This document shows positions 1 through 15,058 of a stretch of DNA of 64,000 nucleotides, in pieces. The stretch covers positions 3,348,001-3,412,000 of the forward strand of contig CM034548.1 of the NCBI GenBank assembly GCA_020055645.1, given 5' to 3'. The number at the start of each line of letters is the position of its first letter. The first letter of the stretch is position 1. The translations under genes and the position numbers were made by a program. A model generated the notes under the pieces. The model was not told the origin of the DNA and did no database searches. It saw nothing but the letters and a program-made list of their open reading frames with translations. Origin of the DNA: Tomocerus qinae (taxonomy: Eukaryota > Arthropoda > Collembola > Entomobryomorpha > Tomoceridae).

Positions 1-521
1 CCTTACCTTCACTCCGTTATCATCATTTGTACCACTGAAACACTTTGTAGTATTTTATGTGATGTACCTAACTCTATCTGTTTTGGAACAGACACGCTGT
101 AGTGCCTTACTATTACTAAAACATAAATAATAGGGATAAATAAACACATTGCAAAGAACTGATTTATAAGGACGTATGTAATATGAGAAGATATATACAT
201 TCGATGAAAAATGATACATCTTATAGTATATAAATAGTGTATATAGTCGCTTCCTTATATTACATATTTAGGTATTACATAATAGTATAAGGTTACCACT
301 ATGTTTAGATATAAGCTTTGCTTGCCAGGTGAATTAAAACTGTTACAAGGTGAATAGAAATATTTAGATAGAGATTTTAAAGAGTGTTCAGTTTCAGCTG
401 AGGGAGGATTACTCGAGATAACCGAAATCTTCTTAAAAGCACATAATATTTCATTATATGGGTACTTTGAAAATTCAAGAGAAGTTATCAACTTTTCTTT
501 CCTCCTTGTTATGGAATTTAC

Positions 522-603
522 GTCCGAGTACAAATAGTAGAAGGCACTTGTTAGGTATTCACTTGAGCTCAATCCCATTTCTGAGAGAGGAGCTCCAAGA
601 TTT
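522..603 (-). CDS. possible internal exon, unknown gene
   Basis: On the minus strand a pyrimidine-rich tract ending in TTCCTCAG directly precedes position 603. The 82 bases that follow are more GC-rich than their surroundings and end at GAC followed by GTAAAT, an acceptable donor. The segment reads as NLGAPLSEMG then SSSEYLTSAFYYLYSD in a frame that stays open from about 675 to 255 (over 130 codons). I do not recognise the protein. The long open frame, acceptor and composition support an exon. The weak donor and lack of neighbouring exons argue against it. Chance is a realistic alternative. Confidence 0.2.
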
Positions 604-1695
604 CTGAGGAAAGGAAGCTGGGAATCTCCTTTGCTCAAGTTTGCTCTAAGTGCTAAGCTACAATATTCATTTTGTATACGTACGACTCACTCCACTTGTA
701 ATTCAGCATCCGCAGTTCCTATGTTGATATAATGGATAGGAAAAGTAGGTACCTATTTTCTCTAAGTTTCCGTCTATCTATCTACACTCTACCACATTAT
801 GGAATGGGAGTTACAAAGTTAAAGTTCAGAGACGGCCTTTCAGCAAAACTTTACATATGAACTTGATTTTATAATGCGTAACCTTATTTATTGGTTTCTA
901 ACGGAAGCGTATACTCGATTGCCGACTTGACTCACGAACGACGTACATTGCCGATTGACTTCGATAGTAAATACTACAAATGGATATGCTAGAAAAACAT
1001 ACTCACAAACTTTAAGAGGTTGGAAATTAAAGCATTTTCGAATTTCACGAATTAAATATTTAAAGGGAAACAAGTTTTTTGGGGTAAAGTGACACGAAAT
1101 GGAAGATCGAGCATGAAAATGACAATATCATGTTAAACAGAGTACATGAATAACAAGGCATTTTACACGAGGTCCCAAAATACAGACCAAATACAATACA
1201 GCCTTGTATAAATCACATTTATCAAAATTATGAATAGAAAAATAGTATATAGAGAGATAGAGATTGGGTGCTTTGGGAGTTGAGTGAGAAGGGTGTGGTC
1301 CTCCATTGAATTTTCAGTGGGAAACTATAGAATAGAAGAAGACTGGACTGGACGGGCACGAAAAGACCCGAAAGCATTAATGCATGCAGTTGATGTCCAA
1401 CGGATCACATATTATAATCTCCTCTCTTTATTTCGGAAATCGGATATTCCTCTCTCTCTCTGCATATGCATCTCTGTCTATTTCCATTTTTTGTTCCCGA
1501 TTTTTATATTTATTAGTGCAATGAGTAAATGCGTAATATTTGGTATGAAGAGGCCACCCTACCTAGTTTAATTTACTGATTGATATACCTATGTGCCAAC
1601 CTCCGTTGAGTCAGAAATATCTTGTACTATGATGATGAGTCTTCCTCTGTGTATTTCTAAACGGCAACTTAATTTATGAATGGGCATTAATGCAT

Positions 1696-1710
1696 ACACA
1701 CACACACACA
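1696..1710. repeat. (AC)n microsatellite
   Basis: Seven and a half uninterrupted AC units. Short and unremarkable, but a likely polymorphic site. Confidence 0.85.
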
Positions 1711-4180
1711 TTACACCATACAGTTATTATGAATATTGAATATACGATTTTCTCGGTAGTTTCTACTCTAATCTCCTCCTCACTTCACTTGCCTTGCCGC
1801 AGTGTACCTAGGCAAGATCCGGCTGGATAGTTGTGAATGCTTCCTCTTCTGCTCTACTAAGTAACTATTTATACTGGATACTCCTAGGAATACATACATA
1901 GTAAATAAAATGAGTGTAAACCACGAAGGAACTCTTCTTCTCTTCTTCGTATGCATGTATGTAGTCCATCCAACGCATCTACAACTAGACAGAATACAAT
2001 AATTGCACACTGGTGAATTACAATCCTCATCTCAATCACACTCTGATCTAAGTAAGCCAGGTATTAAGCCTCTTCAGACACAAAGACCAATTTTTCGGAC
2101 GCAGCAGATACAAATTGCATTACAGATATACTTGTTGGCAATCAAATTCTAAGATTATATATGAACATATTATATTGATGCGATGTTGTTCGGGACGTTT
2201 AGCAGATATACGTAGTCTATGCATTCATATAAAAATAGATTGAGTACATACACTTTGTTGTTGTCTACGAAATGGATTTCGCTTTGTCTTTTTATATGAA
2301 AAGTGAATATGGCACGTGTGTCTGTGAATTACACCCTCTGCTAGTACTACGTTGTAATACGATGTAGCACTACAATTATACTATCATGCCATGTTCTCTC
2401 TGCTTACTATGCAATCACACTCTCAATTGCCTTCTCATTTCTCGCTGCACATTCCCCACCATATATTTATTTTGCCTCTAATGCGTATGTTTAGAGCTTG
2501 CTATTATATTTTATGCTGTGCGTAAATCTGTATCATGATGATCCCTTAACTCCTGCCTAGATTGGATCCACCGTTCTATCTCTTTGCTAAAAATTAGCCT
2601 GTAAATAGGTACTTTGGCCTAAAGCAGTATTTAGCAGATACCTACTAGACAATACATTGTGCCCCAGTACATGATTAAATGTACCAATACGTTAATCACA
2701 CCAGGGGAACTTATTTACATGGCTGACAATTATTGACAATGATCCATGTAATAATACATTGATGATATATCCAAATAACCACAGCATAAATGAACTTGAA
2801 ATTATAAACATGATTTTACACGAAGCTTGAATGAGGTGGAACTAGAACGTTGCATAGGCCAAAAGCTATTAAACCCGCTCCAAAAAAAAGAAAGGAGATT
2901 AAGGCTTTTGCCCTTGTGGCTTACGTAAATATTATATTTTTACTAAACTTTTATCAGTAGAAAAGAGTAATAATGCGTAAGAATGTAAACAGATATAAAG
3001 TTATTCATTATTTTGCAATATTAAGCAGGGAATTGTGGATATTCTAGAAAGGTTTACAATAAAGTCAGTTTTGTTTTATTTTGCATTTTGTCTTTGTCTC
3101 CGCGCGCAAACAAACTTTTGCATGTTTTCAGTCAAGAAGATTAAGAATGTGTTAATACAGCATTGTCATGCATTTACTCTCATTTCTGAATGTTTTCGAA
3201 CAGTGTTTATCGATTGGGGAGTGCAGATACATATCTACGACTAGTCACCTACTTGTAGATGTAAATAGTGGGAAGAAGATAGTCAGGTTTCTTGTTTTGC
3301 TGGAAGATTGCTGCATTGCAATTCCTGAGGTTTGGTGGATATTAAAGTAAGTCAGTCAAGTCAAGGCATACAGTATTTGTCAATCTTATCTTTTATTGAA
3401 TGGTAGACAGAGCAAGCAGACGAGGAAAAAATGAAAATCATTGTCACTTGATTTTAAAAATGTTTGGTTCAGTTTCCTGAAGCACGATGGTGAGTATACG
3501 CATATGAAAATATGAGTGACGGATGGTGAATAGGGGAGTGCATTGAGAATATTTAAATGGGAGTATAGTATGAAGACGTTATTGGAGAGAGGGAAGCTGG
3601 AGAGCAACTTGACTTGACATGACATGACGGGACGGAAGAAAAACTGAAAAGGACTTCCTCGGAAAACTCGTGACCTGAAACTCGTAAAGATGACAATTGG
3701 AACGACTTCCAAATGTCATGTCATTTAATAATGGACTGGACCGCGAATTGCAGCGACTCTCTCTCAAGAAGTTCTACTTGTCTTCTCTCACTCAGTCACT
3801 CTGTAATTTCAGTATCTGCTCTGTTCTCTTTGGAAACAAAGATCTCTTTCTATACTTGCATTCTCAGCTAAAACATACGAGGGAGCACAGAGCCACTCGG
3901 AAATAAGGAGCTCCATTCTATAATTGTCAATGGAAATTCTATGCAGTCTGAAGTCTTACATTCTTTGTCCTCTGTCTGTGTAATAACATATGAATGAGAA
4001 TACTCCGATATAATTGCAAATAGCAGAGGAATATTTCACCACTATTTGTATTGTACTACCACAAGTTACAAGTTCTTATTATTAGTAAGTGCTGTGATGA
4101 TAAAAGGAAAGGATGCCAAACTGCACTGATTGTCACGGCATGAGTGAGAATAGAGCTGGAAGGGCATATCGTTCTTCCAA

Positions 4181-4197
4181 AGTCAAGTCAAGTCAAG
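4181..4197. repeat. AGTCA pentamer tandem repeat
   Basis: Three to four tandem copies of the 5-bp unit AGTCA, followed by related words (GCAAGTCA). Similar GTCAA/GTCAG words recur through the window, for example near 3350, 6430, 28970 and 61450, so this may be a favoured simple-sequence word of the genome. Confidence 0.7.
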
Positions 4198-4322
4198 TGC
4201 AAGTCATTGGATTGGGGGCTGAGTGACTCGGAATGAGACTTGTGTCTTAAAAGAATATAATAATATAGCCAATATACCAACGAGTATCACTTTGCCAAGT
4301 ATCTTAATAGTGTATGCATGTA

Positions 4323-4335
4323 TGTGTGTGTGTGT
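4323..4335. repeat. (TG)n microsatellite
   Basis: Six and a half uninterrupted TG units, followed by imperfect TG-rich sequence to about 4350. Confidence 0.85.
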
Positions 4336-7300
4336 CTGTTGTGTGAAATAATGTCATGTTTGGATTGGTTGGTGTTCTGGGTACTTTGAGTGTAGATTTT
4401 AGATGAGAGGATGGGAAAGATGGGATGTGAGTTGGAGCGGATGATGATTGTCAGTCCGATGGATGGAACGGACCGAGAGAAAAGTTAACGGCCGAGTGGA
4501 GACGAGAAAAAAATAAAGTTCCACATGTACACCTACACACAACGACACATTGGCCAACAACGTCTTCAATCGCAGACAGAATATCATTCAATCATTGAAT
4601 CCATTTTATAATAAATTATTATGTGAATGCAACCAAGTCATCTTAATGTGTCACAACAGCTGAATAGGATGGGGGTGAGTGGATACCTACGAGGGTACAA
4701 GTACTGCAGAAGACGTCAATTAAGGAGGAGAGAGAGTTGACCATTGCATGTGAATAGGAAGGAGGTGGCAGAAAAATTCTCACTGCACTCGAAACAACTG
4801 GATTTCAAAAGCTTGAATTGCCTTTCCGTGCCTTCGTTACATTTCTACGGGACATCACATTCGACTTTACTGACAATGAGTGTACATTATGCATTAGCTA
4901 AATTTTCCCACTTCTCCTACTTGGAGTCACATCGAAAGGAGCTCGACGGATTTAGCCGGACTGGAATATTGACTTGCCATGCCACGACCTTTCTTTCCTC
5001 CGCATTGTTAGAGTTAAGCATCGCATACATTCGCTATCTCCTTGGTGTATTATTGTCAGACATAATAAACTGGCCAACAATCAGATTAGAATAATACTTA
5101 TGACTTTTGCTTCGACTTGTTACAGAGAGTCAATGTAGATATTATTTAATTCATATACCTGGTCTCATATACACATAGGAACTGGATGGGACAAAGTCTC
5201 GAACATAATCAACTACTTAGTGCACACAGCAAACACAATAGAATGGAACGAGTAGCCAAAAGAAACAAAACCAGTATGTAGGGACAACCAGGGATAATAA
5301 CTACTCGATGCTTTGGTCATAGTCATATGTGTAAATGCATAAAATTATGTATGTACAAACAGATAAAGATAAGTGCCTACCTACTACTCAGTATCTAACG
5401 TAGCACAATTGCCTACCTACGTAGGTACCCAGCCAGTTTATGGACATCAGTGAAGTAAAGCACAGTATTAGCATAGCCAGTCTAAAGGAACAGAGATACA
5501 CATAAAGCAGAAAAAGGTTCCCATGAAAAACATAAGAAAAAACTTGGGATTTCATGTAGCTGGCCTGGCCGGACTGGAAGTATACATTCACAGATAACAC
5601 TTACACATCGATCTACATAAGAAATCACATAATATCTCTCTTTCTCAAAGGTACTACTAACGTTATGTCTACTTCAATGCTGCCTGTACACAAATGTAAA
5701 AACTTGGTGAATGAATAGAAGAGTAAACAGGCAACTTAAGTTATTAGTTGGAATATGCAATGCCCCGTTGAATATTCAAATGAAATCCAACTTGCATTAC
5801 ATTAAATACTTTTGGAAAGAAAAAAAGGGTCGGACAGAGAAGAGAGCATAGCAAGGGCTCCAAAGTCCTTACCTACCTCAAAGGCTCCCCTTTAAAAACG
5901 GTCAGATTTTCTCCAGCCTCCAAGATTTTTTGCCTGGCTTCACTTTGCATATAATATTTAAACATTCATGAACTCATAGGCACTTGTGTGTACACATTAT
6001 AGATACCTACTCTGTGTTTGTTTGCATTATGAATTGAATGCTATGGGTTTTCACTTGTGTTCCTTATGCTTGCACTAAGAGTAAGTACGTAAGGACAACA
6101 GCCTGTATGCCTGTCTGTCTTAGTTTCCTTGCCTTCCCTTGTCTTTCCTTGACTTAACTTGACAAGAAGGGAAAGGTTTCCATCCAGACCACTTTCCATC
6201 CCGTGAAATTAAAGGACGGATAGATACAAAGTTTTTTTTAGTACGAAAGATCACATCAGACAAAAACGATGACATTAGCATAATATATCTATGCATGTAT
6301 GCTCTGCGTTGTTTTTGTTTGGTTTTTGTCTGCGTACTAGTAGGTAGGCACAGTTCAGATAGGTCTATATCTGCATAAATATATACTCGTATATAATAAT
6401 AAAAACACTTTTACATAAGTACAAAAGAGATCTGGTCAGGTCAGGTCACCCTCTTTTTTCTGACTGATTCTGCTCTCATTTGCTATGAATATGTCCCTTA
6501 CGTTAAGATGTGTTAATGCCACGTATGTATATTTCATGTAAAACGAATTGTGAGTCGGACGCGGAGCGGGACAGTTAGTCATTGTATTGCGAGTGTGAGA
6601 AAAAATCCAAGATGTGTAAGTACGATACGGTAGGTAACTGCTATTTGTATATAAATATCTTCTCTCTACGAATCTATGGAGATATCTCTCTCCGACGAAT
6701 GTGAATCTGAATAAGGACGGAAGGGAAATGGAACGAAATGAAGGGAAAATGACAATTATTGAATGGTATTCAAAAAGAGTGACAGATAGATTCGTTGGGC
6801 AGTTAGAATTTACAAAAAATATCTTACCTTGCGCGATTCTCACTGCAGGCATTTTAATCCTCATTTTGACTTTGAATTTGGAGATCTCTCAGATCTCCAC
6901 TGCTATGACTTCCAACGGATTTGCTGAATTGTATGGGCTTACTTTATTTATGACTTTTGTCCGTATTATCGGAAGGACGTATAGTATATACGTACCTGAA
7001 TGTTTATCTAATCTAATATGAATCCAGATCAGATTATGTTGTTCACTTGATACTGTCAGTGATATCGACAGTAAAATGATCGTCGGACAAATTAATGTAG
7101 TAAAGACTAATAACGAGTTCACAGACACTATTTACTCAATACACTGACAAATTATACAGTGCCAAAATGATTAAATTCCTTCATTTTGTCAAGTTGTTTA
7201 ATCATTCTTCAAATATCCATTTCTCCCAACTAGAGATAATTATTTATGTTAATTCATTGTTTGCCAATTACACAAATTCTGTTTTTGGAGAAAAATGAAG

Positions 7301-10300
7301 ATGCAAATGTGCTTATTACAGTAATTGTCATTGCTGATTATCATACAAAGGTAGCATTCACTGAAGTGTCCATCCAAAGAGTTCCATTAAAACTCCTTAA
7401 TTCACAACAAGAGTTGAATGGCCCTATTATAGTGAAAACAGTAACTCTAAAAAGAATTAAGTTCCGAATTTAAAATTTGCGATGTTTTATTATTCTACGC
7501 AGTGGTTTGGTTGTGAGTATAAAGAGTTCAAGTCTAGGGCGATGTCCATTGCCTATTGTAGTGTAGAATTGATTTTCTTTTGCACTTGCACAGCAGCAAA
7601 CAAAGTCACGTACAATTCCCAACTTTCTTAGCAAAACAGCATCAGCTATTTTGCTTGCCGGAAGATTATTATTACTGAAGTATGTATCTTCAGCCAATTG
7701 TCTTGATCAATTCATACATAACCCAACAGTTTATAAATAGACAGGTGCATCTTCAAATGATTGCGAGTCGTAGTTAAAACGGCTAACTCTGTAGTTAAAA
7801 AGCAGTTATACTCCAGTCTGTATATTTTTGGATTAGTACAGTGTATTATTCCAGACTTGAATTCAAAATCGACAAGTTTAGTTCATGTAACTGCGAGTTG
7901 TAGTAGTAGAATCGAATGAAATCACAACGCACATAAAAGGGTATTGAAGACAGCAAAATATGGGAAGCCGGAGGAACAAAACGGGCAAAGATTACGCCGA
8001 CACATGAAAATGGATGATTAGGATTGATTGTTTAGCGACAATAAAAGTTGTGAATGTGGTAAGCACTTGACCAGGGCAAAGGAGAACTGAGGATTGTAGA
8101 TGCATAGCACTGAAGAAACACAGTGGAGGATTGGATGTTTACAAAAGGAGGACTTTGTAGAATGCAATGTAAGATATATAAATCACTGGCACTCTGATAA
8201 TCCAGTTTTCAACTCCATTTTTGTAATTTGACAATGGGAAGGACAAACGAGAGTACCTGTGCAGGATCACCACTAGGACAATGCAAGTGTATGCAAATGA
8301 GAATCTCTCTAGTTCATACACAGGTACTCGTAGGTAGTAAGGTGTTTATGTGATAGGTAGGTAATTGTGACTGAGACAATGACTATGGTTCTTATCACCC
8401 TAGCCTATAGAGTCAGGAGTCGGGTACCAGAATGAATCACTCCACAGAATCCTAATTGTTAATCGAGTCAAACACAAGTTCAGAGAAGTGAGTTAAGTAG
8501 TGCAGTGCACAAGACAAAGTCAGGTCAGGAGCTGAGAATTAAAAAGATTGCACTCAGTCGGAGTGTTGGCAGACGACGGTAAACCGGTTCGGAGGATGGC
8601 AGGAGGATGGGACCGTTCCTCCACCTGAGTATCAGTCATTTACTTATCCTCAGTGATACAATTAGCAAGTGTTTGCTGCTGGGTTTTGGGTGAAATGAGA
8701 AAAATGACACTAGTGCACAAAAATGAGAATGAATGAGTTAGAACTGGACTGACTGGCTCTGCACTATGTATATGTATCAATTCAAGTTGAAGTCCACTGA
8801 CTAAACGGAAAGGGTTAAGTTGGTCTGTCTTCTCCTATTCCAAGTTGCTATTCTATGAATGCAGTTGCAGTGAGTGAGTGGGTTTTGTGAGCTGTATCTG
8901 GCGATGCGACGGGGAGGAATAGGATGAGAAGGTGTCCGTGAAAGAGCTGCTGCTCGACTGAAGGGAAAACTCAGATCGGCCAGCCACTTGGCTCTTCTTT
9001 TGCCTTTGCGTGCAACTCTGAGCTGAACAGACCCAACTCAACCCAACCAACATCATTTTCATACTTACAACAATCTCCACTGTCTCAGACTCCAATACTC
9101 AATACAGACACACATTATCGTCCACTTCTTCTATCTCTGCACAACAAGTCAAGAAGATATGCGATTGCCATGCGATATTTCTCCTCTGCTCACTCCTTTT
9201 CCAAGTCTCATTCATCCCTCCCTATACTACATACTTCCAAAAACTCATCCTTTCACATCCACTGCTATCTTTTATTTCTTTCTTTCAAAATTCATCTAAC
9301 ACTGAAATCAAAGACATGATACATTATTTAGATCAATTATCATTTTCAAGTCTTATCGAAAATATAAGGTAAATAGCGTCTTCATAATTTATTTATGCAT
9401 AGGAATACTATCGCATAAAAGACAATAGCCTGGATTGGGGATGAGGAGGACATTGAAGAGATACTTAAGCTGGAGTAATGTGAACTGGACAGGAAGAGGG
9501 CACGGCGTAGGCGTGCGTAGGTAGGGCAAACGAAACACCCAATGACCATTCTAATAGTAGATTGTCCAGCGCGCAGTGTCCGACCGAACCGACCGAATTG
9601 TCCTGGAAATGAGGAAAAACTCCAGGCTGTTGTGCATAATGTACTGCGTGTCCGTCGACTCGATTCCGTTCCTTCCAGTTGGTCTTCTCCATAGCAAACC
9701 AACTCTCGCCGACTGCTCTGCATACAAATACATACAAACGAACGAGTGCACGCTCAGAAAAAGTTGCTGGAGTGAGACTGGATTTATTTACAGAATAATG
9801 TATACCTAACTGTAAGGAGGAAAGACATCCAGGCTACTTGGCCAACCCTGGACTTAACTTATTGCTAGGGTTATATCAGGCATCCAAGCCTCTCGGACTG
9901 CAGCGAATCTCATATATGACGAAAGGGACAGAGTTGATTTGACTTCTGAAAAAAATAACGGAACTGAGAGTGTACAGAGAGATTTGCCTTTGTACAGTAA
10001 AACTATAATAGACTCGGGCATTCTACTATTATGCAAATAAATTACAGCAAAGATCCTTTTCTTTGCCATTCTTATGCAGTGCACAAGCAGAATGCTCCCA
10101 ATAATCAGTGCAGTACAATGCAATACTAAACACAGCATATATTATGAACCTAGTAACTAGCACCTACACATAGCCCGCTATTTCGTGCATACACGATGCT
10201 ATACTTTTCACCGTGACGGCAAAAATGTTGGATGAATAGTCTACACCATGCATGCACTCATGTTATTACATAATATTGTATCACGTTAGGGAACGTTCAC

Positions 10301-13300
10301 CTACAACGTTTCTATTTATTTCACAATTCCTCTGTAAATATTAGTTTTAGGTCATTTTAAGCCCATATACAAAGATTTTGCTGCTACAGCCCAGATAAAA
10401 GTTCTGTCACCTACGAATTCTTGGAATTGAAATAACCGGCCTCAGCCAATTCTTGTTTGCTATGTCGTTTGGATTACACAACAAGTCTCGTTCTAAAATT
10501 TTGGATGAAGGGATTTCGATCCCGTAGATTGCCATTTATTGTAGTTGTGGAAGTTAATGGAAGTGCCTCTACAGTATTGAGGACTTTTGAGGGCTCCTCT
10601 CTTTTAATAAGTCGTGCGTTGTATTTGGACAACCCCTTGTTATGTGAACATTAAAATAGTGTAATGTAATGTAATGCGAAGTAATAATGTAGCTAAGCTA
10701 ACCTTCTTCTATGTACCTATTGATGAGGTGCTCTATGCAATGCTACCTACACGACCCACAATGGGAAGCAACGTATAGTCTCTAAATATTTCAGAGCGAG
10801 TGGTAGGATCACAGAAAGTTTTTTCAAAATAAGGCCACACTGATTCCTTCCTTTATCTTGTCCTGACTTCTAAATCCGAACTCTGCCCTGCGTTTTTGGC
10901 CTTACGGCTTCTCTGTATCCTCCCCACGAAATCCTTTCTATTTTTGATAAACTTTTTTCGAAAATTGGGACTAAGTGGAAGAAAAATCATTTCCTTTAAT
11001 TGACTCGTATTTATTTCTCCCTCCTGTTGTTCTAAAAAGGTTTAAGATAATGGACAATACATTTTATTACTCCACCGTTTTATGCACTGGATCTTCCCAC
11101 CAGCTCTTTTACTTGCAATCTCCAGAATGAAATTTTGAACAGGATGAGTGCCTACTGTATACATGTGCAAAATCGTTACATATTTACAATGCAGCGAAAC
11201 AAATAATCAAGTCGTAGCTACAGAGAACAAAAACAAGACTGAGCTCAACTCTCCCCGAATAACAAAAAGCCTAGGCGACATAACTTTACAATAAACCGAT
11301 ACTGTTATATTATATCTGAATGAAAACAGTCGTTTGCTACTGAGCAGACATAGAACGAAAGAGAGAATAAGCTCTACGAACGACGAAGAGTGTAGGATGC
11401 AGAAAAGCTCAACTTGCTTCACAATTAGTGCAATTTGCGCGAAAGATCTTTTTTGTCCTTAACCTTCTTGTGCTTTGCTTTTGCTTATCCTCATTTTGCT
11501 CACCAGATTAAACGAATACTTTTACTAATGACAAGTAAGCCTATTTTCTTTCACAACAAAACGCTCCCTCCTCTCCTTCCTCTACAGTTTATCTTTATGG
11601 TTTCTACCCACAATGCAGAATGCACATACGTCTCATTAAATCACACTGAATTGCTCCACATATTTACGGATTAGTTTATTAATGCTGCAATAATTACAGA
11701 GCGTCTCACAATCCAGTTAGTTGTTTTCCCATTAAATTAATTCAGATAACTCATTGAAGAAATATTTGTTATCAATATTAATTCTGAATAATGCATGGAA
11801 AACTATTAATTAAAGTATAGGTACAGATTCAATATCATTTTTATATTTTTAAAAGTTACATAACTTTTTAAAATCTCTTTCGTATTTATTGCTTTACCAA
11901 ATAAGTGCTCCAGCAATAGAAATTGGGTGATTTAATCTCATTGGAGGATACCAACACAGAAATGAAACTAATTTATAATTGTATAGATATTTTAAATAAT
12001 ATTTCTCTTTTTGGTTCATCATGAAAAGATTTTCTTCCATATGGAATTAACGCATTTAAATAAACATGCAGTGCACTGCGTATCAAATCAGGTTCATATT
12101 TTAATCATTCTGCAAATTCTATGAATTTTTGAGATTTATTGAGCATTGTTAAATTATGTCAAAACTATTATTGCAATTGCTATGTATTCTAGTTCATCAG
12201 AATCATGAACATGCTAAAAATATCGAATAAAACGGAACATGAAACACAGAATATAATACGTAGGTAAAGGTACGTAACATAAACGTAAAAATAGACGAAA
12301 GTGAGAACTTGAGTTTATGTAACATCGGAGGGTAAGCAACTACCCGTTTGCTCCGAAATGTCACCCACACTGTCCCCTGGTGTCCCTTGCTTCAAGTAAG
12401 AGTAACCCGGAAAGTTTCCTTTCTCGGTTTGAATTCAAATCGATTCGGGCAGGATTTTCTTTCCGTGCTCTTAAAATAAAATGTTAATTCAGTGCAGTCT
12501 CATTAGATCAGAAGACGAATTAATTATTTTAGCAGCAGGTAATTTGAGTTTTGTTCGGTGAGCGATTATTTCAAACGTCCCCAAATAATATTATAACACT
12601 CGGAGAGAAATGTATTTCTAATTGTTTTGTGAGTGAAGTGTATGTTAGTGATGTGACGAGTTAGGAAATAGTTTTAGGTAGAAAGGCGAGAGCTGAGTAA
12701 AGTAAAGTAACTAAAAGTAGAATTGGAAGGCGCAAGAAGAGAGGAAGTGACTAAGCTTTAATTCTAAAGAACTTTTACTAGCGTAGGTATCTTAGTGTTT
12801 GTATTGTGTACATCTGTATAATTGTATCCTCCACTCAAAGAGTGATAAAGTCAAGTGAAGATACCCAAAGAGTTACAGCATTGAGAATGCTGTGATCAAA
12901 AAGAAAACATGTTAGAATGAGAGATTTCCATATGCTATGCTTTACTTTGTACCATTGTCTTGTCTCAGAGCTGCCTACATAATGTGGGGAATGTAGTACG
13001 TAGCAGTGAGTGGAGAGCGGACAACCTGAAGTATGTCTTAAATTCAGTACAATGACAGAGCCAACTTCTTAAAGAACGTTCACCAACTAACCAAGCAAAC
13101 TCATACATTCATAGTCCGACCAGACAGCCCAAACAATTGTAAAAGCGAAATCCAAATCTAGTAGAACTACCACCATAAGTTGCTTCGCTTTTATTACTAA
13201 TTGTTGCAATGCAATGGCTTTAGAAATTCTTTTGCCTTTGATTTACAGAACATACTACTTACTCTACTTGCTTTCAGTCTCTTATTTGTTTTCGGCTAGC

Positions 13301-15058
13301 AGACTACCTACCAAGTCCTTCTACTACATATATCTACACTAAATACATGCATTCATAGCATCTCTGCTCGCCATGCACCAATTTATTTTGGTATCTCTTC
13401 TTTTTATGCTTAGAGAAGACAGAAATTGCCCTGACTTCTCTTTGCAATGGCATCATGGCCTGCCATGACTTGGACACTGTGTGGTTGGTGAGTGAGCTGA
13501 TTCACTTCGCATAAAAAATACCTCCTCAATATTTGCTCTGCATACGGACAAAAAGGTATTCCATCGAAATATAACTTAAGCTCATCTTTACTCTATGCAT
13601 GAAATGTTATCTATAAATAGCTATTTTATTCTGTTCATCAGAGAGGCATTTACAATAAAAGCAAAATGCAATTTGCTACTTTTATAAATGGACAGTGCTA
13701 ATGAGTTTCCTTCTTTGTATAATATAATCTTAGAATTTTTCTTAGCCTTTTATTGTATTTCGGGAGGTAGCAACAATTTAAATTTTCTGCCACAACTCAA
13801 CAGTATTATTAAACGGAGTGTAGTAATAATTTTGTAGAGGTATTAGGAATAACAAAGCATTGTAGACTAAAATTGGAGCTCCGATGCAATAACAAGCAAT
13901 ATTATTAACATCTAGGTGCATATTTAGTGGATCAATAGATATACATTCATACAGAAGTTAAATGCAAAGATAAAGCAAGAGTATAGCGTTGGGTTTATAC
14001 AAGTGCAGTAAGTATTGAATTTGTTTCCACCAGATAGCCTTTTGTTATGTAGATCTATGTAAATATTGATTTCATTCTATTTCTCTTATAATGAATAATG
14101 AAGTAGAGGTCACTCAGAGTTTTACTCTTGTCAGAAGCAATAAAGAAGCCATGCACTCTCGTTACTTTTAATGACAAATCAGTACCAAGTAAATATCATG
14201 AAATATAATAAAGAGAGCAAAGTCGTAACGAAGTTTTAATCGTGTCGAAAAAATTAATTCCAATGTCAGTGAGACAAATTGTTGGCTGTACAACAACGCT
14301 ATCCAGAACTAGACAATGTTGTATATTATTTGATATACAATTAGCAGCCGTATTATTTGCGCTAAACTCACTTTGCCATTTTTAGCTCCATGGCATTGCG
14401 TCAATTTCAATTCAATGGAATCTGAAACAAGTGTTTGCAGACAAGTTGTGACGAGGATTGTATGCATATATTGGTTTATACACTATATAGAGTATGGCTG
14501 CTTTATTTTATTATGATGGAGAAATTCATGGCGTGGGTGGAGGTCATTTTAGTGGCTCAAATAGGACAGGGCAGCATTGCAAGTAGAAATGTGCATTATA
14601 GAATAATGCTTTGGTAATTATAGCATCATAAGTAGGTAGATAGCTAGGTGTTATGACGATACTAGAAGTCAGTGCAAGTGAATTCATTCATCCCAATTGT
14701 ACCCACTGCAAACGAAAGCCCCTAGTAATAACATGCATAATGCGATGCAAAAACAAATGTGTATCATTTCTGTACCGTTGGAACTTTCGCTTGTCTCTCA
14801 AGTAAATGGGAGCCAAGTTAATTTGCCGAGAGAATTGGAGAACAGTAGCACATGTCATGTCATGGCTAACGTATACAATGCTGATAGAGTTCAGTAGCAA
14901 TACTGTTTTATTTATGCTAATTGCCAAACCTGTAGATGCAGAAAATATTATTATTTACACTCTTTTGCCTAGATCTCAAATTAATATCACCACAAAGCAG
15001 TTTTGGTTCGTTTAGTCACAAAATCTTATGTAGCTTCAATAATATGCTTACAGAGCAG

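Larger units (their letters stand above)
1..15058. other. gene-poor AT-rich DNA, left part
   Basis: No recognisable protein family was found on either strand. Open frames reach only about 100-140 codons (for example minus 255-638 and plus 4744-5094) and show no conserved motif, as expected for AT-rich spacer or intron. The stretch holds short microsatellites, a run of AGTCA units and many short tracts built from GTCAA or TACCTA words. The exon-like piece at 522-603 is annotated separately. I saw no tRNA, rRNA or transposon ends here, but decayed elements would be invisible to reading by eye. Confidence 0.6.

Noticed and set aside
8853..9095. Minus-strand exon ending before GTAAGTATG near 9067
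   Set aside because: The donor is strong, but an in-frame TGA lies about 30 bases upstream and no pyrimidine-rich acceptor fits between.
10505..10530. GGGATTTCGATCCC as a tRNA T-arm
   Set aside because: The loop is too short for a tRNA T-loop, and no matching D-arm, anticodon arm or acceptor stem is nearby.
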